Origin: Candidatus Kapaibacterium sp.
Lineage (GTDB): Bacteria > Bacteroidota > Ignavibacteria > Kapaibacteriales > UBA2268
DNA: 11,179 nucleotides
Assembly: GCA_030835065.1 (NCBI GenBank)
Contig: JAUQWR010000678.1
Location: 1 to 11,179 of the forward strand
Reading direction: 5' to 3'
The first letter of the stretch is position 1; the number at the start of each line of letters is the position of its first letter. The position numbers were made by a program, and so were the translations under genes. The notes under the pieces are model-generated. The model was given only the letters and a program-made list of their open reading frames with translations. It did no database searches and had not been told where the DNA came from. This document shows, piece by piece, positions 1 to 7,913 of this stretch.

Positions 1-1216
1 TAAAATTTTCGAGTTCTTCAGGTGTTGAACTAGCAAGGATTCCAATGAGATTATATTTAGAATCTGTTTGTTCTAGGTTTGCTAGTAATTTTCCAACTTT
101 TTCTAAATCATTTTGAGAAATAGAAGGACACTCTTCTTGAACTGTAGTGATAAAAGTTTCCCACTTTTCTCGACCAACAACTCCTATGTTTTTAAGAATA
201 GGTTTTGTTAATTGTTCAATCTCTTTGAATGATTCTGCTCTATTCTCCTTATACAGATCAAGAATGTAATCTTTAATTTTTTCTTGAACGTCAGTAAATA
301 CCTTTTTGTAAGTGGAGTCTGTTTGAAAAAAACCAGTCCAATCAGGAGTAACGGCATTCTCAAGACAATCAGCTGTTACAATGAAAATGTATCTTTTTGC
401 AGCTATTCTTCTTCCATCTATCAAGTGCTCATTTCCACTTCCCTTCCAAGTACATTCACCAACAAGTCTTTTCTTCACATGCCAAGCAATACCATGTTGT
501 TGAGTTGATTTATCAGTATCTTTTACGTCTATAACCGTGATAGGAATGGTTCCAATTCCTTCTATAACAACTTCAATATTGTCAATATTTTCTTTTGGGA
601 TGTCAAGAAATGAAATTTTCTCTTCATTTATGACAACCTCAAAATGCGGGTCAGTCATGAAACGCATTCCTATTTCTATTTTTATTTGTTCAAAACTGAT
701 TTGGGGTTTAATGGCGTTGTTTACAAAAATCTGTGTTCCGTGTCCATCTCTATTTGAATCTCCTAATTTTTGAAATGCTAAAATATTTGTGTTATCAGAA
801 AAAACTTTATAATGAACTTCTTTCTTTTCTGTCCATGTTTTTACTTGAAAAAATTCACCAAAAGCAAAACCAGATAATCGTCCTTTTCCATTTCTGCCAA
901 ATGTAGGTCTTTTACCTACTAGCAATTTATGGTCATTTGGAACTTCAGCATAATTCCCTTGTTCTTTATTTCTGTCATAAGCTAATGTTCTAAATCTCTT
1001 GTGAAATTGAGATTCTGTCATTCCATGCCCATTGTCAGTAATTGAAAAAAGATCTCCGTCTTCTATTGGCCAATTTATTTCAACCTTCGTCGAAGCAGCA
1101 TCCCATGAATTTGCAATAAGTTCAATGATTGCAATTTTCGGGTCGGAAATCATTGCTTTACCCGCATATGATTCTAAAAATCTATCATCAAAAAGTGCTG
1201 TTTGTTTATTACTCAT
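1..1216 (-). CDS. GHKL-type (Hsp90/MutL/MORC-like) ATP-binding protein, C-terminus cut off by window edge
   Basis: The reading frame is open from ATG at 1216 to the left edge, giving 405 residues with no stop, so the 3' end is missing. The N-terminal ~120 residues carry the three ATP-binding boxes of the GHKL fold. The N box is IAIIELIANSWDA (E32 as likely general base, N36 as Mg ligand, D39). The G1 box is DNGHGM (D61, G63, G65). The glycine-rich G2/lid is GRNGKGRLSGFAFG (107-120). A second domain follows, with a DGRRIAAKRYIF motif and a DWTGFF motif, as in Hsp90/MutL-like ATP-binding proteins of the HATPase_c_3 type. No histidine-kinase H-box or membrane segment is visible, so a sensor kinase is unlikely. 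Members of this group work as ATP-gated dimers and are known from chaperone, mismatch-repair and defence (MORC-like) settings. The output domain should lie in the missing C-terminus. The start is the first ATG of the frame. It has no Shine-Dalgarno sequence, unlike the phage genes to the right. The fold call is firm; the role is unknown. Confidence 0.88.
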   Translation of the reverse strand, partial: MSNKQTALFDDRFLESYAGKAMISDPKIAIIELIANSWDAASTKVEINWPIEDGDLFSITDNGHGMTESQFHKRFRTLAYDRNKEQGNYAEVPNDHKLLVGKRPTFGRNGKGRLSGFAFGEFFQVKTWTEKKEVHYKVFSDNTNILAFQKLGDSNRDGHGTQIFVNNAIKPQISFEQIKIEIGMRFMTDPHFEVVINEEKISFLDIPKENIDNIEVVIEGIGTIPITVIDVKDTDKSTQQHGIAWHVKKRLVGECTWKGSGNEHLIDGRRIAAKRYIFIVTADCLENAVTPDWTGFFQTDSTYKKVFTDVQEKIKDYILDLYKENRAESFKEIEQLTKPILKNIGVVGREKWETFITTVQEECPSISQNDLEKVGKLLANLEQTDSKYNLIGILASSTPEELENF

Positions 1217-1339
1217 GTCGTTTTTTATGCTTGTGTCTAACTCATTTATTTACGTACTCTCAATAAATTACTTTCTAAAATAAAAAAAACAAAAGTTTTA
1301 AACAAACATTATTTATAACTTAAATAAGGACTTAAGTAT

Positions 1340-1567
1340 TTACTCAGGACTATTTTTAAATTTTAATATCATGTGCATCATTTTATTGCAATAATATTGA
1401 AACTTAATAATTTCAATTAAAATTGAATACAATTTTAAAATTGCTATTACAATTTTACAAACAAAATCTAATTCATTTTGAGAATCCAAAACTGATAAAA
1501 TGATTTCTAAGAAGTCTAATAATTTTATTGAATTCAACCATAAAAATTGTAAAATTTTAAAAAACAT
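1340..1567 (-). CDS. Doubtful small hydrophobic ORF (75 aa)
   Basis: The frame begins MFFKILQFLWLNSIK and is rich in I, L, F and K. One stretch, roughly residues 36-54 (CKIVIAILKLYSILIEIIKF), could span a membrane. There is no Shine-Dalgarno sequence before the ATG; the nearest purine-rich stretch, AAGGAG at about 1622-1627, is some 55 nt upstream. The DNA is extremely AT-rich, so a frame of this length can arise by chance, and the I/L/K/F bias is what AT-rich noncoding DNA would give. It sits between the repeat cluster at 1565-1609 and the ATPase gene on the same strand, so it could be a short first gene of that unit. I recognise no family. I list it only because nothing else explains this stretch. 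Confidence 0.22.
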   Translation of the reverse strand: MFFKILQFLWLNSIKLLDFLEIILSVLDSQNELDFVCKIVIAILKLYSILIEIIKFQYYCNKMMHMILKFKNSPE

Positions 1568-1609
1568 AAATTATTAACCATAAATTTATTAACAATAATT
1601 AATTTATGG
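1565..1609. repeat. AT-rich direct repeat joined to an inverted repeat
   Basis: CATAAATTATTAAC (1565-1578) is followed directly by CATAAATTTATTAAC (1579-1593), a tandem copy differing by one inserted T. CCATAAATT (1578-1586) also pairs perfectly with AATTTATGG (1601-1609) across a 14-nt loop. The cluster lies just upstream of the doubtful 75-aa ORF on the minus strand and could be an operator. In DNA this AT-rich, chance repeats are common. Confidence 0.4.
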
Positions 1610-1692
1610 CAAATTACAAATTACTCCTTATTCTTATAATCATCTATATCATTGTAATTCATAGAATTAATGCAAATGCATCGAAAATCAAT

Positions 1693-1726
1693 AAAAAAGG
1701 GATATCGGCATTTACGATATCCCTTT
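1693..1726 (-). terminator. Intrinsic terminator, minus strand
   Basis: A perfect 12-bp stem pairs AAAGGGATATCG (1696-1707) with CGATATCCCTTT (1715-1726) around a 7-nt loop. On the minus strand the stem runs into six T residues and then more T-rich sequence. On the plus strand only A-rich sequence follows, so it acts in the minus direction. It lies 24 nt past the stop codon of the short frame at 1751-1858, the usual distance for a gene's own terminator. Confidence 0.8.
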
Positions 1727-1750
1727 CTAAAAAATTATGAAGTTATATAT

Positions 1751-1858
1751 TTACTTTTTCAGGTAATCTAATATTACTTTTGCGGATTGTGGACTACCAA
1801 GATTTAGATTTTTTTCTGCTGTGCTTTTGAAAAAGCCTCCGAGAAAACCCGGAGGCAC
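1751..1858 (-). pseudogene. Short protein-like frame, possible 3' gene remnant or 35-aa peptide
   Basis: On the minus strand the frame from GTG at 1858 to TAA at 1751-1753 encodes 35 residues ending LNLGSPQSAKVILDYLKK. The last 25 residues look like a real protein C-terminus (an amphipathic helix ending in lysines), and a strong terminator follows 24 nt after the stop. The first ten codons (VPPGFLGGFF) are simply the translation of the GC-rich hairpin at 1835-1856 and need not be coding. There is no Shine-Dalgarno sequence before GTG, and an in-frame TAG lies just upstream. Two readings fit: the surviving 3' end of a gene deleted when phage DNA was joined here, or a very small gene read from the promoter at 1878-1908. 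I do not recognise the family. Confidence 0.3.
1830..1856 (-). terminator. GC-rich intrinsic terminator or attenuator, minus strand
   Basis: GCCTCCG (1835-1841) pairs perfectly with CGGAGGC (1850-1856) around an 8-nt loop, and five T residues follow on the minus strand. It is by far the most GC-rich element of the spacer. It would stop read-through from the tail operon. It also sits only about 15 nt after the predicted start point of the promoter at 1878-1908, so it could act as an attenuator for that transcript. Confidence 0.75.
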
Positions 1859-1877
1859 GAACTATAATAAATTTAAA

Positions 1878-1908
1878 ATTATAATGTACTAAGAAGTACA
1901 TATATCAA
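1878..1908 (-). promoter_or_regulatory. Candidate promoter with 19-nt spacer containing a perfect dyad
   Basis: On the minus strand, TTGATA (1908-1903) and TATAAT (1883-1878) are one mismatch from and identical to the sigma-70 hexamers. They are separated by 19 nt. Eighteen of those are a perfect dyad, ATGTACT-TCTT-AGTACAT (1901-1884). A long 19-nt spacer with a dyad inside it is the known arrangement of MerR-family-controlled promoters. No MerR-type gene is in the window. AT-rich DNA offers many TATAAT strings, so this needs proof. Confidence 0.4.
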
Positions 1909-1933
1909 TACGTTAGAATGTTATTATTATTAT

Positions 1934-1967
1934 AAAAATAGGGATAATCAATATTGAAAATCCCTAT
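1934..1967 (-). terminator. Weak intrinsic terminator-like hairpin, minus strand
   Basis: ATAGGGAT (1938-1945) pairs perfectly with ATCCCTAT (1960-1967) across a 14-nt loop. On the minus strand TTTT and AT-rich sequence follow. The stem is only 8 bp with a long loop, so it is weaker than its neighbours. Confidence 0.45.
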
Positions 1968-1971
1968 AAAA

Positions 1972-2004
1972 GTTTACTCCAGTAAACATCATTTACTTTT
2001 TTTT
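1972..2004 (+). terminator. Two mutually exclusive hairpins ending in a T run, plus strand
   Basis: GTTTACT (1972-1978) pairs with AGTAAAC (1981-1987). AGTAAA (1981-1986) can instead pair with TTTACT (1992-1997), which is followed at once by seven T residues (1998-2004). The shared middle segment gives a terminator/antiterminator-like choice on the plus strand. The stems are short and AT-rich, and there is no plus-strand gene for it to control, so function is uncertain. Confidence 0.3.
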
Positions 2005-2112
2005 AATCGATTATAATTTAAACTATAATTATGTTATAATCTGAATCCTTGATATTCAAAGATAATTGTTTAACGATTGATTTTAAAATTATTGTTAAAG
2101 AATTTTTAAATC

Positions 2113-2143
2113 AAAAGCCCCAATAATTTTGCTCATTGGGGTT
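2113..2143 (-). terminator. Intrinsic terminator of the tail operon
   Basis: CCCCAAT (2118-2124) pairs with ATTGGGG (2135-2141) across a 10-nt loop. A G-T and an A-T pair extend the stem to 9 bp. On the minus strand it is followed by CTTTTGATTT. It lies about 80 nt past the stop codon of the tape measure gene and is the first hairpin that late transcripts meet. Confidence 0.7.
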
Positions 2144-2222
2144 GTAAAGAAAATTAAGGCAAGATTTTAAATATTCATCCTGCAATTGTGCTAAACGCTT
2201 GATAATTTTATATATTGTAATA

Positions 2223-5200
2223 TCATCGACTTCTTTTTCCTGAAGCAATTTTATCACGTGTCATGGCTATTCTTATATTATTTCCACTCAATTCAGTTTC
2301 TAAAGATTGATTTTTTAATATTCCAATAAGCTCACCCATTAATTTATACATTCCCGAGAATGCCTCGCGCGCGCTCATCTTAACCACTTCTTTTAATTGT
2401 GGATGATTCAATACATATTCTGTATTTGGAGCTCCTAATTTAGATCCATCACCAACTAAATAAGTAGGTTGATTATATACACCTGTAAAATCATAAGGTG
2501 ATGATATTTCACCCCCAGTAGGCATTCGAATAACGTTATTAATCATTGGATCAGCTATACCATGAATTAAGCCGGATATCATGGATTGAGTTAAAGGTAT
2601 TAAACCCATCTTTACCCAAAATGGGATAGCTTGAGTTGATGGATCTTTAAACCAATCAATTAAAAGATTAACTATCAATAGATCAATTTCTTTCCTTAAC
2701 ATTTCGGCTGTAGTACCTAAAATTTGTGCAAAGCTTGATCTTAAAGCATCAGTAGCAGCTTTAGGATCACCTGCTAATAAAGCTCCCATTGCTTCGCTTA
2801 CGCCTTCTGATGCCTGGCTTAATGTTATTGATATTAAATCTGTTTTTTCTTTGTAAACCTTATTGATTTCATCCCATTGTTTAGATAGTGCATCGAGTTT
2901 TGCAGATTCTTCGAGAGAAAGTCCTTTTTTTCTTTCTTCAATAATTTGCCTTGATGCCTCCATTTCCTTCTGTAATTGCTCTGTTAAGCCATATTCTCTT
3001 GCTTGGGTCTCTAACTCCCTATATCTCTGTTGTTCGCTTAAAATCGATTCTAAGCCTTCTGTAGTTAATTGATTTCTAGTTTCAAATGCTGATATTTCAG
3101 CTTTGATCTTCTTTTTTTCTATTAAGGCATATTCAGCCTCTTTTTCCCTTTGCATCTGTAATTGCATACCATTTGCAAAGGCTTCATTTCTGAGAGTACG
3201 TAATCGATTATTTTCTTCAGCTCTTTCGCGTTCTTTAGCAGATCTATATTCAATTTCAGATTTTCTTTTTTCAAAATCCTCAGCAGAAATTACTCCCAAT
3301 TCCTGCCATTGTTGCAATTTCTTTAACTTTTCCTGCTCTCTAGCATCAATTTTATTTAATTCTTCATCACCGGATCTGCCTACAAGATTAGCAATTCCTT
3401 TTGCCATATTTTCTGAAAATTTCGAATATCTATTTTCAATCTCTGAATATTTTTTATCTAATAATTCCTTTTCCTTATCATACTGAGATTGAATTTTATT
3501 AAGTTGATAATCGTATCTTTTTTGATATAATTCATCCACTTTCGATTCAGCTTCATCAACAGATTTTAAAAGGTCTAGATTCTTTTTTCTCTCTTCATTG
3601 ATTAGAATATCATATTTATTCTGAATGGCTTGTTTTTGTTCATCATCAGTAGCATTATTTAATTCATTAATTAATTTATTTTCGAGCTTGGAAATCGCTG
3701 AATTGCTACTTTCAAGCTGATTTTTGACTAAATCAACTCGTTTCATAGTTAATGAGATTAAAGTATCAAATTCTTCAGCTCCTTTTAATCCAAGTTCAAT
3801 TTCATGAATCGTTTTATTTAATTCATATTCTTGTAATTGCTTATCCACTTCAGCACGATCTAATCCAATTTGAATTTCTACTCCTTTTAATGAATTTTGT
3901 GCTTCCTGAATACTTAAATTTAAATCCTTTAATTCTTTTATGACTTCAGATTTTTCTTCAGGTTTTGCTTTTATCCCTACTTCAATTTCCCCTTTTGAAT
4001 TTTTAATAATTTTGAATTCATTTTCTATGACTTTTTTCTGATCTTCTAATAATTTTACCCGATTTTTTTCTGCAAGAAGATTATCCCAAACTGTAATCTC
4101 TCTACCCTCTAAGATTCTATTTGATTCTTCATTTAGTTCATTCTGTTTAGCTTTTAATTCTAAATCATATTTTGCATTTTCAGCCTTTATTTTTGCTAAT
4201 TCATAGGCAGATTTCCCTTCTTGGTTATATCTCGATTCTTCTGATTCTCCAATTGCATTAATTTTATCCAATTGTTTATCATATTCTTTTGCTAATGCTC
4301 TTTTTTCCTTCAACTCAGCAGAAAATCTATTAACATCTTCTTTATTTCCCTTAGCCTTTGCATCTCGAATTTTAAGGATCAAAGATTTACTTTCATTTAA
4401 GGCTTGATTAAATTGATCTTGGGATTTTTTCTGAGCCTCTCCGAATATATCAGCTAATTTAGTAGCTTCTTTATTCATTTCTTTCTGCTTAAGAATTGTT
4501 TCTTTTTGTTTTTCGATTAACTTTTTAACCTCTTCCGGAGATTTGCCTAAAGTTTTAGCCATTTCATTATAAATTTCTGTTGAATCTAAGCCCTTTTCCT
4601 CCCATTTTATAATGTCTTTTGTCATATCAGTGATTATTTTTTGATTTTTAGCTCCAAGAGCATTAATATCTGTATCGATTTTGGAAGTATCTAAGCCCTG
4701 AGAAGCTAGTTTATCTCTCTCTGTTTTTAATCTATTCATTTCAGTTATATTTTCAGCATAAGCATCGCTTTCTTGAAGAATTGTCTTAATAAATTCATTT
4801 TGCTTAGCCTTTAAATCACCTGAATAACGTCCCTTTTGAGCTTCTGAAGATTCTTTAATTTTATCAGATACTATTGAATAAGTATTTACTAATTTTCCTT
4901 CGGCTGTAATAACAGATCCAGTAGCTTTTATTGCGTCCGGAGCCTGTTTTTTTATAGCTTCTGCTATACTAGCTCTTTCAATATCAGTCTTTGCATTTTC
5001 AAATTGCTTTACTAGGTCATTTAATTTTTGACCTCCATCTAAATTACCTTTAATTTCGGCGGATTTTTGTAGAATTTCACCAATTTTTTCTGACTTGGCT
5101 TTAGCTTTTAATTCATCATAATACTTTTGTACTTCTTCTAATGGCACTTTTGTAGTATCAGATATTTTCTTTAATTCACCTTCCGAGACAACACCATCTT

Positions 5201-7886
5201 TGAAAGCATCTTGAATACCTTTTTGCATTTTCTCATTATTAATCTTGTTTTGTTGTTCTATTACTGCTCCTTGTTTTTTCATCATATCTTCAATAGAACC
5301 TACCAATTTGGCTTTCATTTCTTCAGGAACTCCCTCGAATGATTTGTCATTCCATAAAGCCATTTGAAACTTTGCACCAGCATCAGCTAATTGCGAGGAA
5401 TTTTGAGCTTGGTAAATAGCATCTGTATATTGTTTAACGGCATCCTCAGCCATTCTTCTAGCGTCTGATGATCCAGTTAGCCATTCCGATCCTGCATCCC
5501 ATTGCATAGAAACATTTGAAAAAGCCTCTGTTAATTGATCTTCAATATTTTCTTTAGAAACATTCACTTCTGATTGTAAGGTTAAGGTTCTTGCTTTAAT
5601 TAAATTAGCATCTAATTCCTTCAATTGCTTATCTATACCTTGAATTTCATTTTTCCCCTTCTCAACTGCACCTTTTAAATTCGTCATGTTTTCTGCGAAT
5701 GTTTTTGTACCTGAAATTACACCTGGAAAAGCTTGAGATAATTGAACCTGGATTTGTCGAAATTGCTCCTCCTCCATTTGTGTTTTATTCGACTTTTTTC
5801 CAAGCTCCTCATAAGATTTTATTAGCTCCAAATTATCTTTTTTCCTCTGTTTTTGGGCTTCTAATGTCTTTTGTTGAGTCTTTAACCCTTCTTCCTGTGC
5901 TTTAGCTGATTCTAATTGCTCCTTTGCGGTTTCATGTGTTGCTGATGATATGAGTTTAATTAGACCAACTATCCCTGCAAATGCCCCCACCACTAATAAT
6001 ATTGGGCCTAAAGCTGCGCCCCAAGCTGCAGCAGTTGTAGCTCCTGCTGTTGCTCCTGCTGTTCCTGCTGAAGCAAATGCAGGAATTAAGTTTGATAACA
6101 TTCCTTTAACAAAATCCTTAGTTGCTCCTCCAGCACTAGTTAATATACTTCCTATACTAGAGAAATTCTCCTTTACATCCTTTAATTCTACACCTTGAAG
6201 CATTGTAATTGCAGGTGCTATACTAGAAATTGAGGTTAAAACCCCTCCTGCTTGTGATATTAATGGGCTTAATGCTTGGCTTGCGTTTGTTGCAAACGCA
6301 TCAAAACGTTTTTGTATTTGTTCAAACATTGTAACGGGACCTAAAGCATTTCCTATTTGCTCCCCAGCAAGCTTTGCTTGTGCTTGAATTGCCGAAGTAT
6401 CAATCTTTTGACTAAATATTTTAGTCCACATCTCACCACCAATATCTTCAGCCATTGTTCCGGAGAGTGCAACTGCAAATTGATCCCGAATTGAAGCAGT
6501 AATTTGACCTGATTGGAAGGCATTATTTAACAATTCGGCAGATTGTTGAGTCATTTCTTTTATAGATATTTTGCCGGTTTCTCCCAGCTTAACTATTTCT
6601 TGAATTTGAGCTGTTATTGGAGATGTAAGCCCATCTAAAGCTTTGGAAGTATCTCCAGCATTGAGCCTAATTTGCGTTTCCTTAATAGAATCAGCCAGTT
6701 TATCGGTATCTCTAAGCCCTGCTTGAACACCATTTACTAATATTCCAGTAAATTCTTCAGAAGCATAGCCAGCTTTTATTGCTAATTGGGAGTATTCGTC
6801 AAGAGTATCAAGCACGTCATCCATTGCACTACCGCCTTTTTGCATTGCATAAGCAACTAAATTAGCAGCTTCTTCACCTTCAAGCCCATATTGAGCAATA
6901 AAGGTTCTAGATTTTGCTATAACTTCATTTACATCTTTATCGAATACTTGCCCAATTGCAGCTGCTTTAACAGTAAATTTTGTCAATTCATCATTATCTA
7001 AGAAGCCACCAAGCATCTGTTTTGCAGTGGCTATGGCTTTTGTTGCCTCTCCAACTGATCCTCCAACACCAGAAACAAAGGCTTCTTGTGCTTTCCCTTT
7101 TAAAACCTCTAATTCATCCCCAGTAACGCCCGTTTGCCCGGCTAAATTCAATAAAGCGTCCCTTGCCTCAATGCCTTTTTCAGAAAAAGCAGATAATTTT
7201 TCACCAATATTACCCAATACCTCAAATTTAGCTACTATATCGACAAAGGTTTCCCCTGATTTCCCTATTGATTCAATACCATCTGCTATATCAGTCATTT
7301 CTTTTAAGCTTTTCGAGGTCTCTTCAAGCTCTTTTTGAAGATTAATATATTCAATTGTGCCTTCTTTACCAGTTGCTTTTAATTGTGCTAATGCTTTTCT
7401 TTGTGCTGTCATTAAATTTTCTGTTTCAGAACGTGTAATTTCGAATTGATCCGCTAAATCACTTATAGCTTTCTTAGCTTCATTAGTTTCGAAGTTTTCA
7501 AAAGCATCTTTTAATGAATTTTTGATTTTTTCTAAGTCAGAATCAGAAATATTATCCAAAGCTTTTTCTAAAGTAGTCAGATCTATATTATTTATATCCT
7601 CAACCATCTTTTCAAGCTCATCAAATGCCTTTTTTGCTTCATCTGAATCGATATTTAATTTTATTCCGGATAAAATACTCTCAAAATCTTCTGCAGAAGC
7701 ATCAAGCTCATTAAAAGCTTGAAATACTTCCTTTATACTCTCTTTTATTGAAGAAGTATCGAGATTAATATCAGGATTTACCTTCTTAAACTCATTATTC
7801 ATCTCATTGATAGTCTTATCAATATCGCCTTTGTTATGCTTAAGATTTACAAGCATATCTAATACTATTTGCATTTTATCTATCAT
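2223..7886 (-). CDS. Phage tail tape measure protein (1887 aa)
   Basis: This protein sets tail length: it lies inside the growing tail tube and is coated by the tail chaperones. Residues ~1-200 are helical with two similar EAKKA-containing segments. Residues ~240-500 resemble the TP901-type minor tail/tape measure domain, including the family-like stretch DTDKLADSIKETQIRL near residue 395. An Ala/Thr/Gly-rich patch at ~608-627 leads into a hydrophobic segment at 628-646 that could insert in a membrane. Long charged coiled coil fills much of ~650-1690. Another hydrophobic stretch (~1725-1780) precedes a C-terminal motif YLVGDGSKLGAPNTEYVL near 1809, which resembles the 'LVGE.GPE' ending of many tape measures. 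The ATG at 7886 follows AAGGA by 7 nt, and the gene starts 27 nt after the chaperone frame ends. At the usual ~0.15 nm per residue the tail would be near 280 nm. No peptidase or lysozyme motif was seen. It is the last gene of the operon. Confidence 0.95.
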   Translation of the reverse strand: MIDKMQIVLDMLVNLKHNKGDIDKTINEMNNEFKKVNPDINLDTSSIKESIKEVFQAFNELDASAEDFESILSGIKLNIDSDEAKKAFDELEKMVEDINNIDLTTLEKALDNISDSDLEKIKNSLKDAFENFETNEAKKAISDLADQFEITRSETENLMTAQRKALAQLKATGKEGTIEYINLQKELEETSKSLKEMTDIADGIESIGKSGETFVDIVAKFEVLGNIGEKLSAFSEKGIEARDALLNLAGQTGVTGDELEVLKGKAQEAFVSGVGGSVGEATKAIATAKQMLGGFLDNDELTKFTVKAAAIGQVFDKDVNEVIAKSRTFIAQYGLEGEEAANLVAYAMQKGGSAMDDVLDTLDEYSQLAIKAGYASEEFTGILVNGVQAGLRDTDKLADSIKETQIRLNAGDTSKALDGLTSPITAQIQEIVKLGETGKISIKEMTQQSAELLNNAFQSGQITASIRDQFAVALSGTMAEDIGGEMWTKIFSQKIDTSAIQAQAKLAGEQIGNALGPVTMFEQIQKRFDAFATNASQALSPLISQAGGVLTSISSIAPAITMLQGVELKDVKENFSSIGSILTSAGGATKDFVKGMLSNLIPAFASAGTAGATAGATTAAAWGAALGPILLVVGAFAGIVGLIKLISSATHETAKEQLESAKAQEEGLKTQQKTLEAQKQRKKDNLELIKSYEELGKKSNKTQMEEEQFRQIQVQLSQAFPGVISGTKTFAENMTNLKGAVEKGKNEIQGIDKQLKELDANLIKARTLTLQSEVNVSKENIEDQLTEAFSNVSMQWDAGSEWLTGSSDARRMAEDAVKQYTDAIYQAQNSSQLADAGAKFQMALWNDKSFEGVPEEMKAKLVGSIEDMMKKQGAVIEQQNKINNEKMQKGIQDAFKDGVVSEGELKKISDTTKVPLEEVQKYYDELKAKAKSEKIGEILQKSAEIKGNLDGGQKLNDLVKQFENAKTDIERASIAEAIKKQAPDAIKATGSVITAEGKLVNTYSIVSDKIKESSEAQKGRYSGDLKAKQNEFIKTILQESDAYAENITEMNRLKTERDKLASQGLDTSKIDTDINALGAKNQKIITDMTKDIIKWEEKGLDSTEIYNEMAKTLGKSPEEVKKLIEKQKETILKQKEMNKEATKLADIFGEAQKKSQDQFNQALNESKSLILKIRDAKAKGNKEDVNRFSAELKEKRALAKEYDKQLDKINAIGESEESRYNQEGKSAYELAKIKAENAKYDLELKAKQNELNEESNRILEGREITVWDNLLAEKNRVKLLEDQKKVIENEFKIIKNSKGEIEVGIKAKPEEKSEVIKELKDLNLSIQEAQNSLKGVEIQIGLDRAEVDKQLQEYELNKTIHEIELGLKGAEEFDTLISLTMKRVDLVKNQLESSNSAISKLENKLINELNNATDDEQKQAIQNKYDILINEERKKNLDLLKSVDEAESKVDELYQKRYDYQLNKIQSQYDKEKELLDKKYSEIENRYSKFSENMAKGIANLVGRSGDEELNKIDAREQEKLKKLQQWQELGVISAEDFEKRKSEIEYRSAKERERAEENNRLRTLRNEAFANGMQLQMQREKEAEYALIEKKKIKAEISAFETRNQLTTEGLESILSEQQRYRELETQAREYGLTEQLQKEMEASRQIIEERKKGLSLEESAKLDALSKQWDEINKVYKEKTDLISITLSQASEGVSEAMGALLAGDPKAATDALRSSFAQILGTTAEMLRKEIDLLIVNLLIDWFKDPSTQAIPFWVKMGLIPLTQSMISGLIHGIADPMINNVIRMPTGGEISSPYDFTGVYNQPTYLVGDGSKLGAPNTEYVLNHPQLKEVVKMSAREAFSGMYKLMGELIGILKNQSLETELSGNNIRIAMTRDKIASGKRSR

Positions 7887-7913
7887 AATATTTTCCTTTA
7901 TATAAAAGCCCTT

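Larger units (their letters stand above)
1568..2222. other. Spacer between tape measure gene and left-hand genes, rich in hairpins
   Basis: About 650 bases without a convincing full-length gene. The stretch holds several perfect hairpins (1696-1726, 1835-1856, 1884-1901, 1938-1967, 1972-1997, 2116-2143), most followed by T runs on the minus strand, plus a short protein-like frame at 1751-1858. I see no tRNA, no integrase gene and no recognisable attachment-site duplication. The elements are annotated separately. Confidence 0.7.

Noticed and set aside
284..1283. Plus-strand frames opposite the ATPase gene
   Set aside because: They run antisense to a frame with clear ATP-binding motifs, have no start signals and give low-complexity serine/phenylalanine-rich sequence.
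1217..2222. tRNA, CRISPR array or phage attachment site in the spacer
   Set aside because: I found no cloverleaf-like sequence, no regularly spaced repeats and no integrase gene or duplicated core. The hairpins are terminator-like.
2361..2378. GCGCGCG run in the AT-rich tape measure gene
   Set aside because: It encodes MSAREAF within a well-formed C-terminus. A single short GC-rich spot is not evidence of insertion.
5950..6198. Plus-strand 82-codon frame rich in Ala and Pro
   Set aside because: It is the complement of the alanine-rich patch of the tape measure protein and has no ribosome binding site. Other plus-strand frames within the tape measure gene are shadows in the same way.
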